This document shows, one piece after another, positions 13,629 through 16,288 of a stretch of DNA of 16,288 nt. Under the pieces are notes generated by a model. It saw only the letters and a program-made list of their open reading frames with translations. It searched no databases and was not told the DNA's origin. Both the position numbers and the translations under genes were made by a program. Source of the stretch: Clostridiales bacterium (GTDB lineage: Bacteria > Bacillota > Clostridia > Oscillospirales > Oscillospiraceae); contig JAHZBA010000045.1 in NCBI GenBank assembly GCA_019423635.1, positions 1-16,288 on the forward strand, in the 5' to 3' direction. Every line of letters starts with the position of its first letter. The first letter of the stretch is position 1.

Positions 13629-15004
13629 GTGAAACAGGATTCCGGATCTTCCATCAGATCTTCTCCGCGGCGGCGGAGCTGCTGTATGCCGGACTCCTCA
13701 CCGCCTTTTTCCACCCCTTTCTCCCCCGGGAGCACAGGCTGCGGCGGGAGCTCCTGCTCTTTTCCGTCTATCTTCTCTTCGAGCTGGCCTGCGGCCGCTT
13801 CGCGTTCCCCCAGGGCGCCTTCGGGCTGATCCTGGCGGCCGCGCTGCTGACAGTCTCCCAGTGGATCGGCCTGAAAAAGTCCTTCGTGTTCCTCCTGACG
13901 CTGCTCTATTTCAACGCCAGAATCTCCAGCGGCCTGATGGCGGAGAGCCTCTATTTTCTCCTGGAGCGGTCCCTGCCTCCGTACGCGGAGCATCTGGAGG
14001 CCGTCTTCCTCCGTTCCGCCGCCCTGGTGACGCTGTTCCTGCTGTCCCACGCCGTGCTGTTCGCCGTCATGCTCTGCGCCCTCCGGCGGCAGCTGGAGAA
14101 ACAGCGTCTCTCGCTCCACCGGCGGGAGCTGTGCTGCCTCAGTCTGGTTCCAACGGCGGGAATTCTCTTTGGCCAGGTGATCTCCCGGCTGCTGATTGAG
14201 TTCAAGGACGGCGCCTGGCTCCAGCTCTATGAGCGCCACCCGGCATTTCTGGCGGTGATCCCGGTGCTGGCCCTGCTGTTCTATGCCGGGGCCTGGCTGA
14301 CCATCGCCTTCCAGCAGGACATGGCGGCACTGCGGGCCGAACAGGCCGCCCACTATGCCCAGGACCAGCAGGTCCAGGCCATTCGGGCGCGCATCCATGA
14401 GGCGGAGCAGTGCTATGCCCGCATCCGCGGACTGAAACACGACATGCGAAACCACATGGCCAACATCAAGGCACTGGCCCGGCGCGGCGAGTACGAAGGC
14501 CTTGGGGACTATCTCGCCCGGATGGACGAGAGCATCAGCGACTTTGAATCGACACTTCAAACGGGAAACCCGGTCACGGATGTGATCGTCAACGATACAC
14601 GGCGGCGGAGCCTTGATGCGGGCATCCGGTTCCAGGCGGAATTTCATTTCCCCGATCCGGCGGCCTACGACGCCTTCGATATGGCCGTCATCCTGCAAAA
14701 CCTGCTGCAAAATGCGCTGGAGGCCTGCGGAAAGGTCCGGGAGGAGGAGCGGTTTATTGTGCTGACGGGCAGGAGAAGGGGCCGCTTCTTTCTGATCGAG
14801 GTCCAAAACTCCTTTGCCGGCCAGGTGCTGCTGGGACCGGACGGCCTGCCGCTCACCACGAAGCAGGAGGACCCCTCCATGCACGGCATCGGCCTTGCCA
14901 ACGTGCGCCGGGCGGCGGAGAAGTATCAGGGAGAGTTAGAGCTGAAAGCGGACCAGCAGACATTTTCCGCAGTGGTTTTATTGCAGGAAAGGAGCAGTTT
15001 ATGA
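13625..15004 (+). CDS. AgrC-like GHKL sensor histidine kinase
   Basis: 459 residues. About six membrane helices occupy residues 10-230, with no separate sensor domain, as in AgrC-type kinases. A helical linker follows, then H272 in LKHDMRNHMANI, the phosphoacceptor motif of this class. The GHKL ATPase domain has N363 (LLQNALEAC) and the HGIGLANVRRAAEKYQG glycine motif (420-436). AgrC relatives sense peptides, but no peptide precursor or AgrB-like protease is seen here, so the signal is unknown. GAGGGGG lies 7 bases before the ATG. It overlaps the LytTR regulator upstream and the DUF6033-like gene downstream, each by ATGA, so the three are translationally coupled. Confidence 0.94.
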   Translation: MSETGFRIFHQIFSAAAELLYAGLLTAFFHPFLPREHRLRRELLLFSVYLLFELACGRFAFPQGAFGLILAAALLTVSQWIGLKKSFVFLLTLLYFNARISSGLMAESLYFLLERSLPPYAEHLEAVFLRSAALVTLFLLSHAVLFAVMLCALRRQLEKQRLSLHRRELCCLSLVPTAGILFGQVISRLLIEFKDGAWLQLYERHPAFLAVIPVLALLFYAGAWLTIAFQQDMAALRAEQAAHYAQDQQVQAIRARIHEAEQCYARIRGLKHDMRNHMANIKALARRGEYEGLGDYLARMDESISDFESTLQTGNPVTDVIVNDTRRRSLDAGIRFQAEFHFPDPAAYDAFDMAVILQNLLQNALEACGKVREEERFIVLTGRRRGRFFLIEVQNSFAGQVLLGPDGLPLTTKQEDPSMHGIGLANVRRAAEKYQGELELKADQQTFSAVVLLQERSSL

Positions 15005-15774
15005 GCAGTATCATCCAGCCGAATTATAGGACAAGAGCATATAGTGCCCCCACAAAGCCCCGTGAAGCCAAGCAGACCGGGACGCAGGGCAGCAGTTTCC
15101 TCGATCTGGCAGCACGGGCCAGCAGAAGCACAGCGGATGTGCTGGAAATCAGCGGCAAGCCGGAAATTTCCGAAACGGCAGAAACATCGAATGTGGATGC
15201 CTATCTGGAGCATTTGAAAAAGAAATATGGGCGGGTGACCATAGAAAGTGTGGGGAAAGATCAAGCCAGCCTTGAAAAAGCTGGCAAGCGCATGAGCGGC
15301 AATGATGTTGTGATCGCTCCCAGTATCTTGGAGGAAATGGCCGGCGACGCAAAGAAGGCACTCTATTATGAGCAGAAGATCGACTATTTTTTCAACACGG
15401 TTATCCCCCAGGGAAATGCAATATGTGCCGCCAGAGGTCTTGTCTTTGAACCGTGCGGTGTTGTTGTCCATGAGGACGGGACTGTGACTTACATCTGCGG
15501 GTGCAGCGACTCCCCCGAACGTGTGGCCGAGGTAAACAGGGTCAACGCGGAAAAGGCCAAGAAAAAAGCAGAACAGCAGCGGCAGTATCAGGAGCAGGCT
15601 GCGGCGGCAGCACAGCGCAGGGCCATGTGGGAGCGTGCCGCAGAAATGGCGGCGCCGGAAAAGCCCTTCTCCAATATTGGTGATCTGCTGAAAACGCGGA
15701 TGGTATCTTCCACCGCAGTCACGCCGGAAGTTTCTTTACCGGCAGGAACAAATATGTTCTTCCTGAATATGTGA
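15001..15774 (+). CDS. DUF6033-like protein of unknown function
   Basis: 257 residues, no signal peptide or membrane helix. The first ~42 residues (IQPNYRTRAYSAPTKPREAK...SFLDLAARAS) are shared with the next protein. A folded part follows (about 64-175): YLEHLKKKYGRVTIESVGKD, KRMSGNDVVIAPSILEEM, YYEQKIDYFF, and a segment with four cysteines (C142, C152, C166, C168) around VVVHEDGTVTYICGC. Residues 176-217 form a charged Ala/Gln/Glu-rich helix, then a NIGDLL motif. The family name is from memory and not certain. AAAGGAG lies 6 bases before the ATG, inside the end of the kinase gene. Codon use (AGG, AGA, ATA, ATT) is less GC-biased than upstream. Confidence 0.8.
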   Translation: MSSIIQPNYRTRAYSAPTKPREAKQTGTQGSSFLDLAARASRSTADVLEISGKPEISETAETSNVDAYLEHLKKKYGRVTIESVGKDQASLEKAGKRMSGNDVVIAPSILEEMAGDAKKALYYEQKIDYFFNTVIPQGNAICAARGLVFEPCGVVVHEDGTVTYICGCSDSPERVAEVNRVNAEKAKKKAEQQRQYQEQAAAAAQRRAMWERAAEMAAPEKPFSNIGDLLKTRMVSSTAVTPEVSLPAGTNMFFLNM

Positions 15775-15921
15775 TGTAAAGGAAAGGGTGATATCATGAG
15801 CAACACAATTCAGCCAAGTTATGGGACGCAGGTATATCGCACCCCCACAAAGCCCCGTGAAGCCAAGCAGGCCGGGACACAGGCCAACAGTTTTCTCAAC
15901 ATGGCGGCGCAGGCCAGCCGG
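15001..15921 (+). repeat. Duplicated 5' coding segment shared by two adjacent genes
   Basis: Bases 15001-15126 and 15796-15921 are aligned copies without gaps, encoding the same ~42-residue N-terminus in both genes. They include one run of 29 identical bases (15047-15075 and 15842-15870). Similarity ends sharply after this segment. The conservation at DNA level suggests recent duplication or gene conversion, not only protein-level selection. Confidence 0.8.
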
Positions 15922-16288
15922 GGCAGAACGGATACACTGACACCCTCCATGCCCGGCCTCATGGGTATGGCGGGTCTGCCTGCCAGCCTGATGATGGATT
16001 TGTCGGTGCGGGCTGCCGGACAGGCGGGGAACACAGACGCGGCGAAAGCAGCGGAGGCCCCCTCCCTGGAGACCATGCTGAAAGCCAAATACCCCAACAT
16101 CCATTATCACGTCTTTGACGCCGGCAGCGGCTATTGGAGAACACGGAACGACTACCCCCATTACCTGCTGTATCAGGACGGGGACCAAGCCAAGGAAACG
16201 CTGGAAAATTGGCAGCCCACCGGGGCCAATCCCTTCTACGGCTCCATTGACGGCAGATTTACCGCCCCGAAGGAGATTCACGCCCTGG
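15796..16288 (+). CDS. Protein of unknown function sharing the DUF6033-like N-terminus, 3'-truncated
   Basis: 164 codons are open to the window edge. Residues 1-42 closely match the preceding protein (IQPSYGTQVYRTPTKPREAK...SFLNMAAQAS). After that the sequence is unrelated. A low-complexity, Met/Ala/Gly-rich stretch (about 43-86) leads into a domain with LETMLKAKYPNIHYHVFDAG, YPHYLLYQDGD and GSIDGRFTAPKEI. No signal peptide, membrane helix or known catalytic motif is seen. An AAAGGG site lies 7-8 bases ahead of the ATG, and the gap to the previous stop is 21 bases, so the two genes are probably co-transcribed. I do not recognise the C-terminal family. Confidence 0.75.
   Translation, partial: MSNTIQPSYGTQVYRTPTKPREAKQAGTQANSFLNMAAQASRGRTDTLTPSMPGLMGMAGLPASLMMDLSVRAAGQAGNTDAAKAAEAPSLETMLKAKYPNIHYHVFDAGSGYWRTRNDYPHYLLYQDGDQAKETLENWQPTGANPFYGSIDGRFTAPKEIHAL

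Noticed and set aside
13592..14884. A 430-codon open frame on the - strand opposite the GHKL kinase.
   Set aside because: Antisense shadow with low-complexity Gln/Glu/Gly-rich translation.
15736..16281. A 181-codon open frame on the - strand over the last gene, with a segment resembling one on the - strand of the previous gene.
   Set aside because: The similarity is only the reverse complement of the duplicated 5' coding segment. The + strand frames have ribosome sites and the shared N-terminus.

Overview
The window reads as chromosomal DNA of a GC-rich anaerobic Firmicute, most likely a gut member of the Oscillospiraceae (the Flavonifractor / Oscillibacter / Lawsonibacter neighbourhood). 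The basis is protein flavour: DUF2089, an ECF sigma factor with a membrane anti-sigma partner, many sensor kinases, an AgrC/LytTR-type pair, and DUF6033-like proteins, together with strong GGAGG ribosome sites and high GC. The genus is an inference. No rRNA, tRNA, CRISPR array, transposase or phage gene was recognised.

Layout. Bases 1-1289 (+): the C-terminal part of a LysR regulator followed by a TRIC/UPF0126 membrane channel. Bases 1331-1546: a cluster of five perfect hairpins bounded by two identical 24-bp palindromes. Bases 1551-2650 (-): a three-gene unit of a DUF2089 helix-turn-helix protein and two paralogous small membrane proteins, behind a good sigma-A promoter. Bases 2968-4819 (-): an ECF sigma factor overlapping a one-pass membrane protein that has an anti-sigma-like N-terminus and a degenerate M23 (LytM) outer domain, with a candidate self-regulated ECF promoter. 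Bases 4947-6364 (-): a small helical protein of unknown function and the ribosome-associated ATPase YchF.

Bases 6727-12447 (-) hold the most unusual unit. One sigma-A promoter drives a single-domain receiver, a membrane hybrid kinase with an HPt domain (HK - degenerate receiver - receiver - HPt), and a second membrane hybrid kinase whose C-terminus is a complete DegV/EDD lipid-binding domain (HK - receiver - DegV). None of the three has a DNA-binding domain. The inferred picture is a phosphorelay whose output, or one of whose inputs, is lipid or fatty-acid binding.

Bases 12909-16288 (+): a divergently oriented LytTR response regulator and AgrC-like GHKL kinase, joined by ATGA overlaps to each other and to a DUF6033-like protein. 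A second protein follows, cut by the window edge, that shares only the first ~42 residues with its neighbour. Base composition and codon use change close to the kinase / DUF6033 junction, suggesting the downstream cassette has a different history. The shared N-terminus on unrelated bodies looks like a common targeting or partner-recognition tag.
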